DNA of 10,531 bases from Candidatus Aminicenantes bacterium UBA647. GTDB lineage: Bacteria > Acidobacteriota > Aminicenantia > UBA2199. The position numbers and the translations under genes are program-made. The stretch spans positions 1-10,531 of the forward strand of contig DBOL01000052.1 in assembly GCA_002299555.1 (NCBI GenBank). Direction: 5' to 3'. Every line of letters starts with the position of its first letter. The first letter of the stretch is position 1. Positions 1 through 7,365 of this stretch are shown here, piece by piece. A model generated the notes under the pieces. The model was given only the letters and a program-made list of their open reading frames with translations, had not been told where the DNA came from and made no database searches.

Positions 1-172
1 ATGCCAATTTTTCCGAATCGTCGATCACTATAAAATTCCACGGCTGGGAATTACATGCCGAGGGGGCAAGCCTGGCAGCCTTAATACACTCTTCTATTTT
101 TTCTCTTTCAACAGGATCATGCAGATATTTTCTGCAGCTGTATCTTTTTTTTACAAGTTCCGGAAAATCCAT
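1..172 (-). CDS. Nitroreductase family protein, N-terminal part only (runs off the left edge)
   Basis: The first 57 codons read MDFPELVKKRYSCRKY, then a short helix-rich stretch, then LAPSACNSQPWNFIVID. This is the usual opening of the nitroreductase/NADH oxidase family: an R-x-S-x-R motif (here RYSCRKY, about residues 10-16) and the APSxxNxQPW motif (about 37-46), both of which contact FMN in family members. Such proteins are normally FMN-binding, often homodimeric, cytoplasmic oxidoreductases using NAD(P)H to reduce nitro compounds, quinones or flavins; the substrate cannot be told from this fragment. The ATG at 172-170 is preceded by GAGGTG (182-177), 4 bases away, and by a good promoter at 218-190. 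The gene is divergent from the C_GCAxxG_C_C gene, another redox protein. The 3' end lies outside the window, so the length and the rest of the flavin site are unknown. Confidence 0.88.
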   Translation of the reverse strand, partial: MDFPELVKKRYSCRKYLHDPVEREKIEECIKAARLAPSACNSQPWNFIVIDDSEKLA

Positions 173-189
173 AAATCACCTCATGTCAG

Positions 190-218
190 AATATATATCA
201 ATTTGCACTGATTCTCAA
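190..218 (-). promoter_or_regulatory. Candidate sigma70-like promoter of the nitroreductase gene
   Basis: On the minus strand TTGAGA (218-213) is followed after exactly 17 bases by TATATT (195-190). Transcription would begin near 183, giving a leader of about 11 bases that contains the GAGGTG ribosome site. The spacing and position fit well, but AT-rich gaps produce such matches by chance. Confidence 0.55.
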
Positions 219-246
219 CATTCAATCTAATGTAACCTAACCACTT

Positions 247-275
247 TTGATATATTTTCTTTGTTTAAGTAAAAT
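247..275 (+). promoter_or_regulatory. Candidate sigma70-like promoter of the C_GCAxxG_C_C gene
   Basis: TTGATA (247-252), a 17-base spacer and TAAAAT (270-275) point towards the gene starting at 377. The start site would be near 282, leaving a leader of about 95 bases in which I see no convincing riboswitch or strong hairpin. It lies back to back with the nitroreductase promoter, the two -35 boxes being 28 bases apart. Confidence 0.45.
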
Positions 276-376
276 CAGAAATAGATGTTCCAAATCGTTA
301 CAGGTCTTAATTTTAAAGATAGGTCATAGTAAATTGTTTTTTGATGGTTTGTTCAGAATAATATTGGAGGAAATAT

Positions 377-1237
377 ATGGGATTCTTCAGATCAACCAGG
401 ATCAAACGTGATACAAAGAGGGTGTTTTTTAAAAAGGGGTCCTGCTCAAGAGCATTCTTTTACTTGTTGAACCGTGAGTTCGGCCATCCGATGGACGAAG
501 AGGAGCAGGCTGCAGATCCACTTGCAGGAGGTATATTACAACAGGGATATCAATGCGGCATTCTATGGGGTGCAACACTCGCTCTTGGAGCAGAGTCATT
601 CCGTCGGACAGGTGAACAAAATAAAACAATCATCATGGCTATACTGTCAACCCAACACCTTATGAAATCATTTATAAGTATATATGAGAGTCCCGACTGC
701 CTTGATATAACTGACACTGACTGGAAAAAAAAATTCAGTGTCGCTAAGTTTTTTTTCACCGGAAAAATGTTCACCTGCTACAAACTTGCCGACAAATGGG
801 CCCCGGAAGCTTTTGAAGCGGCTGCAGAAGGTTTAGCCTTCGATCAACCCTCTTTTCCGGAAAACCCTGCCAGTTGCTCATCAGAAGTGGTAAGGAGAAT
901 GGGAGGGAGTGAAGAAGAGATCGCTATTGTAGCAGGATTGGCAGGTGGCATGGGACTGAGCGGAAAAGGGTGTGGCGCACTCGGAGCGGCTATTTGGAAA
1001 AACACTCTCGACAGGGTCAGAGAAGGAAATTACAAATATTCTTTATCAGATCCGGTTTTAGAAAAGATCATAAAAACATTCTATGACGAGACCGGATTTG
1101 AGATGGAATGCAATAAGATCTGCGGGAGAAAGTTCAATTCAATAAAAGAACATACCGATTTTATTAAAGAAGGGGGCTGCGATAAACTGATAAATGCTCT
1201 TGCCGGCAAAGGAGGAACCGGATCTATAAATATTTGA
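377..1237 (+). CDS. C_GCAxxG_C_C family protein, internally duplicated form
   Basis: This is a putative redox-active, cysteine-rich cytoplasmic protein of the C_GCAxxG_C_C family; no reaction is established for the family. Nine cysteines occur and eight fall into two copies of the same pattern. Copy 1 has C23, C60-G61 (QQGYQCGILWGA), C108 and C134. Copy 2 has C167, C199-G200 (GKGCGALGAAIW), C245 and C268, with C249 extra. Spacings are similar: CG to third Cys is 48 versus 46 residues, third to fourth is 26 versus 23. A Gly-rich helix precedes each CG (DPLAGGI, AGLAGGMG). No signal peptide or membrane segment is seen. The ATG is chosen because GGAGG (366-370) lies 6 bases upstream and because the opening MGFFRSTRIKRDTKRVFFKKG resembles the start of full-length relatives as I remember them. 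The 3' end overlaps the convergent sensor gene by 14 bp. Family assignment is firm; metal or cluster binding by the cysteines is inference. Confidence 0.9.
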   Translation: MGFFRSTRIKRDTKRVFFKKGSCSRAFFYLLNREFGHPMDEEEQAADPLAGGILQQGYQCGILWGATLALGAESFRRTGEQNKTIIMAILSTQHLMKSFISIYESPDCLDITDTDWKKKFSVAKFFFTGKMFTCYKLADKWAPEAFEAAAEGLAFDQPSFPENPASCSSEVVRRMGGSEEEIAIVAGLAGGMGLSGKGCGALGAAIWKNTLDRVREGNYKYSLSDPVLEKIIKTFYDETGFEMECNKICGRKFNSIKEHTDFIKEGGCDKLINALAGKGGTGSINI

Positions 1238-3095
1238 TCTTTAATTCTTTTTCCAGTTCGTCTATCCGGTCATTCAGTTCCTTGATCCTGAATTCCCGTT
1301 CAATAGTAGCGTCATAAAATCGCTGTAGATCACTGATCTTTTCATTGAGATCCTTCGTCTTATTTTCGACCTGAATTTCAAGGTTATTTTTTAAACTCAA
1401 GATCTCTTCTTCTGCCTTTTTTCTGTCTGTTATATCTCTGAAAAAGTTTTGGGTACCAATGATCTTACCATCACTTTTAATCAGTTTGTCTACAGATATT
1501 TCAAGAAAAATAATAGATCCATCCTTCCTGATCCCCCTCACTTCATATTCTTTAGGGGGATTTCCCTCTTCCATCCTCATCCTATGAAATTTCATAATTA
1601 ATTGCTGATCATCCGGATGAATCAGCGAACTATGACTCTGTTCTTTGATCTCCTCAGTGGTATATCCGAACAACTCTGCAAAAGTATTGTTGAAATAAGT
1701 GATCTGCCCATCCATATCATCCGCGGCAAAACCGACTCCGGAATTTTCAATAAAATTTCTGTATTTTTCTTCACTCTCTTTTAATGCTTCTTCAGCAATG
1801 ACCTGTGAACTTATATCCCTGTTAACACCTAGTGCTATTTCTTGATTTTCCATAGTGAGCTTTTTCACAAGAACTTCCGTCCAGTATTGTGATCCGTCCT
1901 TTCTTGTTTTTTTTTCTCTGAACTTCACAAATTTTTGCGAATTTAATTTATCTTCATTTTTTAATGCCGATTCATACTCATAATCTTCTGCACTCAGATC
2001 TCTTCTGATGTTCATTCCGACCAACTCTTCAATTGTGTACCCGGTCTGAATTTCAGCAGCAGGATTTGCATTAATGATCTCCCCCGAATTCTCCCCCCCA
2101 AAAAGGGTAATAAATACAGCATCAGGGATATTTTCGAACAAGAGTTTGAAGTTTTCTTCCCTCTTTCTAGCTATATCTTCTATCCTCTGCTGTTTTATCA
2201 ACGATGTGATCGTTGGCGCTATTGCGAGCAGCACTTCAATATCGGTCTCCGTATAGGCATTTGGGTCATCATAACTTTGCACTACAATAACACCTATTAT
2301 TCCCTCTTCCTTCGAACTCAATGGTACTCCAATCCATGATGCGGTATCTGTTCCTATTAACTTGACTCTCTTTTTTTTTAACAATTTTGCAAGGGTCAAT
2401 TGATTTGCGAGAAGTGGTTTCCCGCTCTGAAGAACATAATCGGTGAAACCGTTCTTAAGATCCAGGATTTTATCTGCCGATTCTATCTCTGCCGGATTTA
2501 TATCGACAATAAAAGGAATTTTGAAAAGACTCTTTTCTTTGTCTATCACGAGGGCAACATAAAAATTCCTGGCCTCCATAAGCTTGAGAACTTCCTTCTG
2601 GATCAAAGATAATAACTCCACAAGTGACTCAGATGTTCCGCTGCCCCTGGCAATATTGAATAATATTGCATTTATTTTTTCAGATCTTTTTTTCTCTGAA
2701 ACATCACGAACAACAGCAACCAATTCTTTATTACTTTTAAATTTTACAAGATTCAGGCTTACCTCAGTGTCGATCAAAGTGCCGTCCAATTTTGTATGTT
2801 TCCATTCAAAAAATTGGGGCTTCCCTTTTAGTGCTGATCTCATCTTCTTCTCAGCTTCAATTTTTGAACTTTTCCCATCCGGTTGAAATTCCGGGGACAA
2901 TTCATAGGGCTTGGATTTCAGCAATTCTTCTTTGGTTGAGCAGCCATATAATTCTATTGCTTTTTCATTACAATCGACAAAATTGATCCCGTCCATCAAC
3001 AAAACAGCATCATTTAAAGAATTCAGGATATTTAAACTCTCAGGGACAATGTCATTAAATTTAATAGCCCGATCTCTTTTAGATGAAAAAATCAT
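1224..3095 (-). CDS. PAS-GAF-PAS-PAS sensor protein without a recognisable output domain
   Basis: A soluble 623-residue sensory protein. Domain order by pattern: PAS about 20-137 (NDAVLLMDG, then KLDGT and the closing VVRDVSEKKR); GAF about 141-300 (WIGVPL and IGVIVVQSY are typical core strands); PAS about 315-432 (closing GVNRDIS); PAS about 443-560 (FGYTTEEI, HPDD, RKDGS, closing FFRDITDRKKAEEE). Residues 557-620 form a long coiled coil containing LQRFYDATIEREFRIKELN. Sequences like this often link PAS modules to histidine kinases, yet here the protein stops with no DHp or ATPase domain, no GGDEF/EAL, no DNA-binding domain and no receiver. No transmembrane segment is seen, so it is likely cytoplasmic. 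The ligand is unknown. The ATG at 3095 has AGGA 6 bases upstream. The 3' end overlaps the C_GCAxxG_C_C gene by 14 bp. It may pass its signal to a separate kinase by contact, or be a truncated kinase; the sequence does not decide. Confidence 0.88.
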   Translation of the reverse strand: MIFSSKRDRAIKFNDIVPESLNILNSLNDAVLLMDGINFVDCNEKAIELYGCSTKEELLKSKPYELSPEFQPDGKSSKIEAEKKMRSALKGKPQFFEWKHTKLDGTLIDTEVSLNLVKFKSNKELVAVVRDVSEKKRSEKINAILFNIARGSGTSESLVELLSLIQKEVLKLMEARNFYVALVIDKEKSLFKIPFIVDINPAEIESADKILDLKNGFTDYVLQSGKPLLANQLTLAKLLKKKRVKLIGTDTASWIGVPLSSKEEGIIGVIVVQSYDDPNAYTETDIEVLLAIAPTITSLIKQQRIEDIARKREENFKLLFENIPDAVFITLFGGENSGEIINANPAAEIQTGYTIEELVGMNIRRDLSAEDYEYESALKNEDKLNSQKFVKFREKKTRKDGSQYWTEVLVKKLTMENQEIALGVNRDISSQVIAEEALKESEEKYRNFIENSGVGFAADDMDGQITYFNNTFAELFGYTTEEIKEQSHSSLIHPDDQQLIMKFHRMRMEEGNPPKEYEVRGIRKDGSIIFLEISVDKLIKSDGKIIGTQNFFRDITDRKKAEEEILSLKNNLEIQVENKTKDLNEKISDLQRFYDATIEREFRIKELNDRIDELEKELKIKYL

Positions 3096-3124
3096 TTTGA
3101 ATCCTTTATATTTATTAAATATGA

Positions 3125-3134
3125 GTACATGTAC
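3125..3134. promoter_or_regulatory. Perfect 10-bp palindrome GTACATGTAC, possible operator
   Basis: This palindrome lies 30 bp before the sensor gene start, in the 260-bp gap shared with the protease gene. Its position between start codon and any sensor promoter would suit a regulator site, but it occurs once only and no partner regulator is present. The rest of the gap (3096-3355) is very AT-rich and holds no gene; a perfect TATAAT reads on the minus strand at 3193-3188 but has no acceptable -35 box. Confidence 0.15.
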
Positions 3135-3284
3135 ACAAGAAATATGACAAATAAAGCGATTAATGTTTCAATTAATTTTAATAAAAAATTATATCCCAAA
3201 TAGAAAAATAGTTCCATATCAGATCAACTTATTAATAAATTCGCATTTTAGATAATGACAAACCATTCTACGACAAACAAATAC

Positions 3285-3313
3285 TTGAAAATCATATTTA
3301 CGTGGAATACAAT
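3285..3313 (+). promoter_or_regulatory. Candidate sigma70-like promoter of the tricorn-like protease gene
   Basis: TTGAAA (3285-3290), 17 bases, TACAAT (3308-3313). Transcription would start near 3320, leaving a leader of about 36 bases before the ATG at 3356. This supports the ATG over the in-frame GTG at 3302, which would lie between the -35 and -10 boxes. Confidence 0.5.
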
Positions 3314-3346
3314 AATTCTTCCCGCAATACTCAAATGCGGATTAAT

Positions 3347-3350
3347 GGAG
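3347..3350 (+). promoter_or_regulatory. Ribosome binding site (GGAG) fixing the protease start at 3356
   Basis: GGAG is 5 bases before the ATG at 3356. That ATG opens directly into a signal peptide (MKKLIFVIIFISIISLGFSS), whereas the in-frame GTG at 3302 would add 18 polar residues in front of it. Confidence 0.75.
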
Positions 3351-3355
3351 AAAAT

Positions 3356-6300
3356 ATGAAAAAACTAATATTTGTAATAATTTTTATTTCGATAATAAGT
3401 TTAGGGTTCAGTTCCGATGAAGCCCGGTTAATGAGATTCCCTGACATAAGCGGAGATCTTGTTTCATTTGTTTACGCAGGTGACATCTGGACGGTCCCTT
3501 CAAATGGAGGAGTTGCAAAACATCTGACTTCTCATGAAGGGATGGAGTTATTCCCGAAGATATCCCCAGATGGCAAATGGATCGCTTTTTCTGCAGAATA
3601 CTCAGGGTCAAGACAAATATATGTCATGCCCAGTGAAGGTGGAACCCCGAAACAACTTACCTATTATAATGATGTCGGTTTTATGCCTCCGAGGGGTGGA
3701 TGGGACTATGTTGTACTCGACTGGACACCAGATAGTGAGAAGATACTTTTCAGAGGAAACAGGACACCATTCGGGAAGAGGAACGGTAAATACTTCCTGA
3801 TTAACAGGACTGGGGGATTTGAAACCCCATTAGAGATCCCCGAGGGAGGATTCGGAAGTTTCTCCCCTGACGGTAAAAAGATATGCTACACACCGATCTC
3901 AAGAGAGTTTCGGACCTGGAAAAGGTATAAAGGTGGAAGAGCATCAGACGTATGGATCTACGACCTTGAGAAAAGCTTTTCAAAACAATTAACAAAATTT
4001 AAAGGCAGTGACCAGATCCCCTCATGGTACAAAGATAAAATATACTATGCTTCTGATGAAAGTCTAACACTTAATATCTACAGTTTTGACCTTAACACAG
4101 GCAAAACACTCCAACTGACCAAACATACCGAATATGATGTTATGTGGCCCTCCGGAGAAAAGAACCTTCTGGTTTATGAGAATGGAGGATATCTGCTGAA
4201 ACTGGACCTGGATACCGGCACAGAGTCAAAAATCAGTGTTAAGATAAATTATGATGGTAAATCAACTCTCCCCTACTTTAAAAATGTTAAGGACAATATC
4301 TCCGGAGTATCGATATCGCCAACGGGGAAAAGAGCTATCTTCGATGCAAGAGGAGATATATTTTCAGTTCCGGAAAAACACGGCGAGATAGTTAACCTGA
4401 CGAATACACAGGGAGTAAGAGATATGTCTCCCGAGTGGTCTCCGGACGGAAAAAATATTGTTTTCTACTCAGACAGATCAGGTGAATATGAGATGTATCT
4501 TCAGGATGCAAATCTGAACAGATCACCTGTCCAATTGACCAGAGGAAGTTCAGCCTGGAAATATTCCCCTCTCTGGTCACCGGACAGTAAAAAGATCATT
4601 TATTCGGATAGAACGCATCAATTAAAGATCCTCGATGTATCAACAAAAACAGAGACCATCGCAGATATAGGAAGGAGCAATGATATCAGGGATTACTCAT
4701 GGTCACCAGATTCAAAATGGGTTACATATTCAAAGGACAGTGATAATGATCTTTTTGCAATATGGGTTTATTCCCTTGCAAATAAGAAAGCAACCCAGCT
4801 GACAAATGACAGATTCAATGATGACTCGCCTGTATTCTCACCATGTGGCAAATTCCTTTTCTTCCGCTCGAACAGGGATTTCAATTTAACTTTTTCTTCT
4901 TTTGAATTTGATTATCTTTATAATAAAGCTTCAAAGATCTATGCCATAGCTCTTGAAAAAAACACTCCCCCATTGTTCAAGGACAAAAATGATGTTGAGG
5001 AAGTGAAAAAGAGTATTGCTGCGAAAAGCAAAAACAAAAAACCTGCAGCAGATAAAAATAAAGCTGCAAAAAAAGTGAAGATCGATTTCGAAGGAGCCGA
5101 CAGCAGGATAGTAGCTTTCCCGATAAGCAGTTCGAATTATTTTAATATCGAACCTGTGGAAGGAGGAGTGATCTACATCAGACAGGGTACATTATATAAA
5201 TTTGATGTTTCAAAAAAGAAGGAAGAGAAGATCCTCTCTAAAGTAAGATTCATCATACTTTCTTCAGATAAAAAGAAGGGATTATACCGATCGGGTTCCG
5301 ACTACGGAATAATCTCAATAAAACCGGGTCAGAAAGCAGGAGACGGGAAATTGAAACTCAGCGAATTAAAGATGAAGATCGAACCGCTGAAAGAGTGGAA
5401 GCAGATATATAATGACGGTTGGAGAATTTTTCGGGATTGGTTCTACGCCAAGAACCTTCACGGCCTGGACTGGAAAAAGATGGGCGAAAGATACAAAAAG
5501 CTCCTCCCATATGTAAAACACCGTGCAGATCTCGATTATCTGTTTGGAGAACTTGTGGGCGAATCCAATACCGGTCATTGCTATGTGAATTATGGAGATT
5601 TTCCCAGAGTTAAGAGGATGGACACGGGACTTCTCGGCGCTGAATTCAAAGTAGATGTAATGTCAGGAAGATATATCATCAAGAAGATCTACAAAGGAGA
5701 GAATTGGAATACATCCAGAAGGTCTCCCCTCACAGAGCAGGGAATAAATATCAAAGAGGGAGATACAATTTTATCTATAAACAATAATGATGTGACTACC
5801 AAAGATAACATCTACAGATTCCTTGAGAATACAGCGGGGAAAAGAATTCCGATCATTGTTTCAAATGTATCCGGTAAAAAAGAATACATGATCAAACCCA
5901 TTAAAAGTGAGCTCCAACTTTTTTATCTTGACTGGGTAGAGTCCAGAAGAGCATTGGTAGATAAACTTTCAAACGGAAGGATAGGTTATATACATGCCCC
6001 GAATACATCTTTCGAAGGGAACAGAGAGTTGTTCAAAGGGATGTATGCTTTCCATAATAAGGAAGCTCTTATAATAGATGACAGATATAATGGAGGAGGA
6101 TTCATTCCGGATGTGATGGTCGAATTGCTCGGGAGAAAACCGCTCGCATACTGGGCTGTCGGAGGAGTTAAGCCATTCAGGACACCAGGGGTTCTTCACG
6201 AAGGTCCTAAGGTTATGCTGATAAATCACTATGCAAGCTCGGGTGGAGATGCATTTCCATATTTCTTCAGGAAGAGAAACCTTGGCATACTCATCGGTAC

Positions 6301-6601
6301 AAGAACATGGGGAGGACTTGTCGGGCTGTCCGGCAATGCAGGATTTGTAGATGGCGGAAGTTTTAATGTTCCTACTTTCGGATTCTTTGATACTGAAGGG
6401 AATTGGGCAGTCGAAGGTGTTGGTATTTACCCTGATATTGAAGTTATTGATACTCCCCATCTGGTTGCGAAAGGTATCGATCCGAGTATTGAAGCTGCTG
6501 TCAAACATCTTTTAGAAGAATTGAAAAAAAATCCTGTAAAGAAGGTAAAGCAGCCGAAAGATCCGGACAGATCAGGATGGATAGAAATAAAGATTAAATA
6601 A
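3356..6601 (+). CDS. Exported tricorn-type protease homolog (S41 family, beta-propellers plus PDZ)
   Basis: A 1081-residue serine peptidase resembling archaeal tricorn, which cuts peptides released by larger proteases. Numbering from this ATG: signal peptide about 1-20, no lipobox, so probably periplasmic; TolB/PD40-like propeller repeats (ISPDGKWIAFSA, WSPDGKNIVFYSD, WSPDSKKIIYSD and others) about 25-640, presumably tricorn's six- and seven-bladed propellers; a Lys/Ala-rich linker about 550-575; helical segment about 680-745; PDZ about 757-850; S41 catalytic domain about 853-1040. By motif alignment H741 (NTGHCY) matches tricorn His746, S962 (ASSGGDAFPYFF) matches Ser965 and E1020 (WAVEGVG) matches Glu1023; RYNGGG (911-915) fits the oxyanion region. 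The residue matching Ser745 is Gly740 and the one matching Asp966 is Gly963. The position match along the whole chain is strong evidence for the full architecture. The 3' end overlaps the convergent unknown gene by 8 bp. Activity is likely but the specificity is unknown. Confidence 0.93.
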   Translation: MKKLIFVIIFISIISLGFSSDEARLMRFPDISGDLVSFVYAGDIWTVPSNGGVAKHLTSHEGMELFPKISPDGKWIAFSAEYSGSRQIYVMPSEGGTPKQLTYYNDVGFMPPRGGWDYVVLDWTPDSEKILFRGNRTPFGKRNGKYFLINRTGGFETPLEIPEGGFGSFSPDGKKICYTPISREFRTWKRYKGGRASDVWIYDLEKSFSKQLTKFKGSDQIPSWYKDKIYYASDESLTLNIYSFDLNTGKTLQLTKHTEYDVMWPSGEKNLLVYENGGYLLKLDLDTGTESKISVKINYDGKSTLPYFKNVKDNISGVSISPTGKRAIFDARGDIFSVPEKHGEIVNLTNTQGVRDMSPEWSPDGKNIVFYSDRSGEYEMYLQDANLNRSPVQLTRGSSAWKYSPLWSPDSKKIIYSDRTHQLKILDVSTKTETIADIGRSNDIRDYSWSPDSKWVTYSKDSDNDLFAIWVYSLANKKATQLTNDRFNDDSPVFSPCGKFLFFRSNRDFNLTFSSFEFDYLYNKASKIYAIALEKNTPPLFKDKNDVEEVKKSIAAKSKNKKPAADKNKAAKKVKIDFEGADSRIVAFPISSSNYFNIEPVEGGVIYIRQGTLYKFDVSKKKEEKILSKVRFIILSSDKKKGLYRSGSDYGIISIKPGQKAGDGKLKLSELKMKIEPLKEWKQIYNDGWRIFRDWFYAKNLHGLDWKKMGERYKKLLPYVKHRADLDYLFGELVGESNTGHCYVNYGDFPRVKRMDTGLLGAEFKVDVMSGRYIIKKIYKGENWNTSRRSPLTEQGINIKEGDTILSINNNDVTTKDNIYRFLENTAGKRIPIIVSNVSGKKEYMIKPIKSELQLFYLDWVESRRALVDKLSNGRIGYIHAPNTSFEGNRELFKGMYAFHNKEALIIDDRYNGGGFIPDVMVELLGRKPLAYWAVGGVKPFRTPGVLHEGPKVMLINHYASSGGDAFPYFFRKRNLGILIGTRTWGGLVGLSGNAGFVDGGSFNVPTFGFFDTEGNWAVEGVGIYPDIEVIDTPHLVAKGIDPSIEAAVKHLLEELKKNPVKKVKQPKDPDRSGWIEIKIK

Positions 6602-7292
6602 TATCAATTTTTGGTGTCGCAGGCTGGTCAATATTTTCCGGATTGTCCAGCTTGCTTAAAAGAATGCGAACTAATTTGTAGCTAAAGAGATCGCTCTTTC
6701 TGATCCTGTCAAGATTCTCTCTCCTGATCCCGAACCAGAACAGAGATATTTCCTTCAATGCTGAGAACACTGATTTATAACCATCCGGAGTAGGTCCTTT
6801 TGCATTTCTCATACTTTCCTTTAATTTATCATGGAATACTCTGATCTTCCCTTTCTGAAGCCAGAGTTTGTCCTCTTTCAGGATACCAAGTTCTCTGTAC
6901 TCACGTAATACGGCTTCTATCACATCATCCTCTTTTAGATCTGATATCTGATACAAGACAAAGTCCCAGAATTGAAGGAACGGGTTCTCAGGGAGTACTC
7001 TGACTCTTTCAGGTGACGGCATATTCTCAAGAAACATGAGAAGATATTGTAAAATGAGTTTAGTGTTGGACAACCTCTCCTTCCTTCTGAAAAGACTTAT
7101 CGTATCCTTGAAAGAGACAAAAGAATCATTTTTTTTTCTCTCAAAAGCTTTAACTCCCTCTTCATCTAATTGGAGGATGCATTCTCTGACACTAATGACA
7201 AGACTAACAAGCGCTTCGCCTTCGGGAACGGGTTCATTTTCTATCTTCAGACTAATTCCGAACTCAGGGATCTCTTTGAAATTTTCGCCCAT
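6594..7292 (-). CDS. Protein of unknown function, 232 residues
   Basis: I do not recognise this protein. It looks soluble and mostly alpha-helical: no signal peptide, no membrane segment, one cysteine (C38), many charged residues. The first 30 residues could form strands (FGISLKIENEPVPEGEALVSLVISV). Helices probably follow at about 45-70, 75-92, 103-117, 121-135, 150-163, 171-188 and 190-214, then a polar tail containing DNPENIDQPATPK. The aromatic-rich stretches NPFLQFWDFVLYQ (103-115) and LFWFGIR (184-190) look like a buried core or partner surface. The repeated short motif pattern of known families (HTH, TPR, PilZ) is not visible; the opening strand pattern and the word GEALVSLVISV alone are too little for a call. 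The ATG at 7292 has only a weak AGAAG nearby and sits where transcription from the promoter at 7327-7299 would start. It overlaps the protease gene by 8 bp at the 3' end. Continuous reading over 699 bp on this strand, with codon use like its neighbours, supports it as real. Confidence 0.72.
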   Translation of the reverse strand: MGENFKEIPEFGISLKIENEPVPEGEALVSLVISVRECILQLDEEGVKAFERKKNDSFVSFKDTISLFRRKERLSNTKLILQYLLMFLENMPSPERVRVLPENPFLQFWDFVLYQISDLKEDDVIEAVLREYRELGILKEDKLWLQKGKIRVFHDKLKESMRNAKGPTPDGYKSVFSALKEISLFWFGIRRENLDRIRKSDLFSYKLVRILLSKLDNPENIDQPATPKIDII

Positions 7293-7298
7293 ATATCT

Positions 7299-7327
7299 TC
7301 TATAGAATATTTATAATATATAGTCAA
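7299..7327 (-). promoter_or_regulatory. Candidate sigma70-like promoter of the unknown 232-residue gene
   Basis: On the minus strand TTGACT (7327-7322), 17 bases, TATAGA (7304-7299). The expected start site, about 7 bases after the -10 box, falls on the A of the ATG at 7292, so the message could be leaderless. The spacer is also part of an imperfect AT-rich inverted repeat (CTATA at 7300-7304 against TATAG at 7319-7323). Confidence 0.45.
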
Positions 7328-7365
7328 CTTTTTATTGAGAATAGTGGTATAAATCGGATTTTGTT

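Noticed and set aside
3188..3193. Perfect TATAAT (minus strand) before the sensor gene
   Set aside because: No acceptable -35 box at 16-18 bp and no extended -10; left as a note in the gap entry.
3322..3340. Hairpin CCGCA/TGCGG in the protease leader
   Set aside because: Only 5 bp with a 9-base loop and no T-run; too weak to call a regulator or terminator.
3302..3355. In-frame GTG at 3302 as the start of the tricorn-like protease
   Set aside because: It would add 18 polar residues before an obvious signal peptide and lies inside the proposed promoter; the ATG at 3356 has GGAG 5 bases upstream.
5003..5081. Lys/Ala-rich tract in the protease as an insertion or frameshift
   Set aside because: The frame stays open and the following VKIDFEGADSRIVAFP is typical of tricorn-like proteins after such a linker, so it is a normal low-complexity linker.
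5969..6508. 180-codon open frame on the minus strand inside the protease gene
   Set aside because: It lies wholly opposite the conserved S41 catalytic region, has no ribosome site of note and its translation shows no family pattern; it is a shadow of the coding strand.
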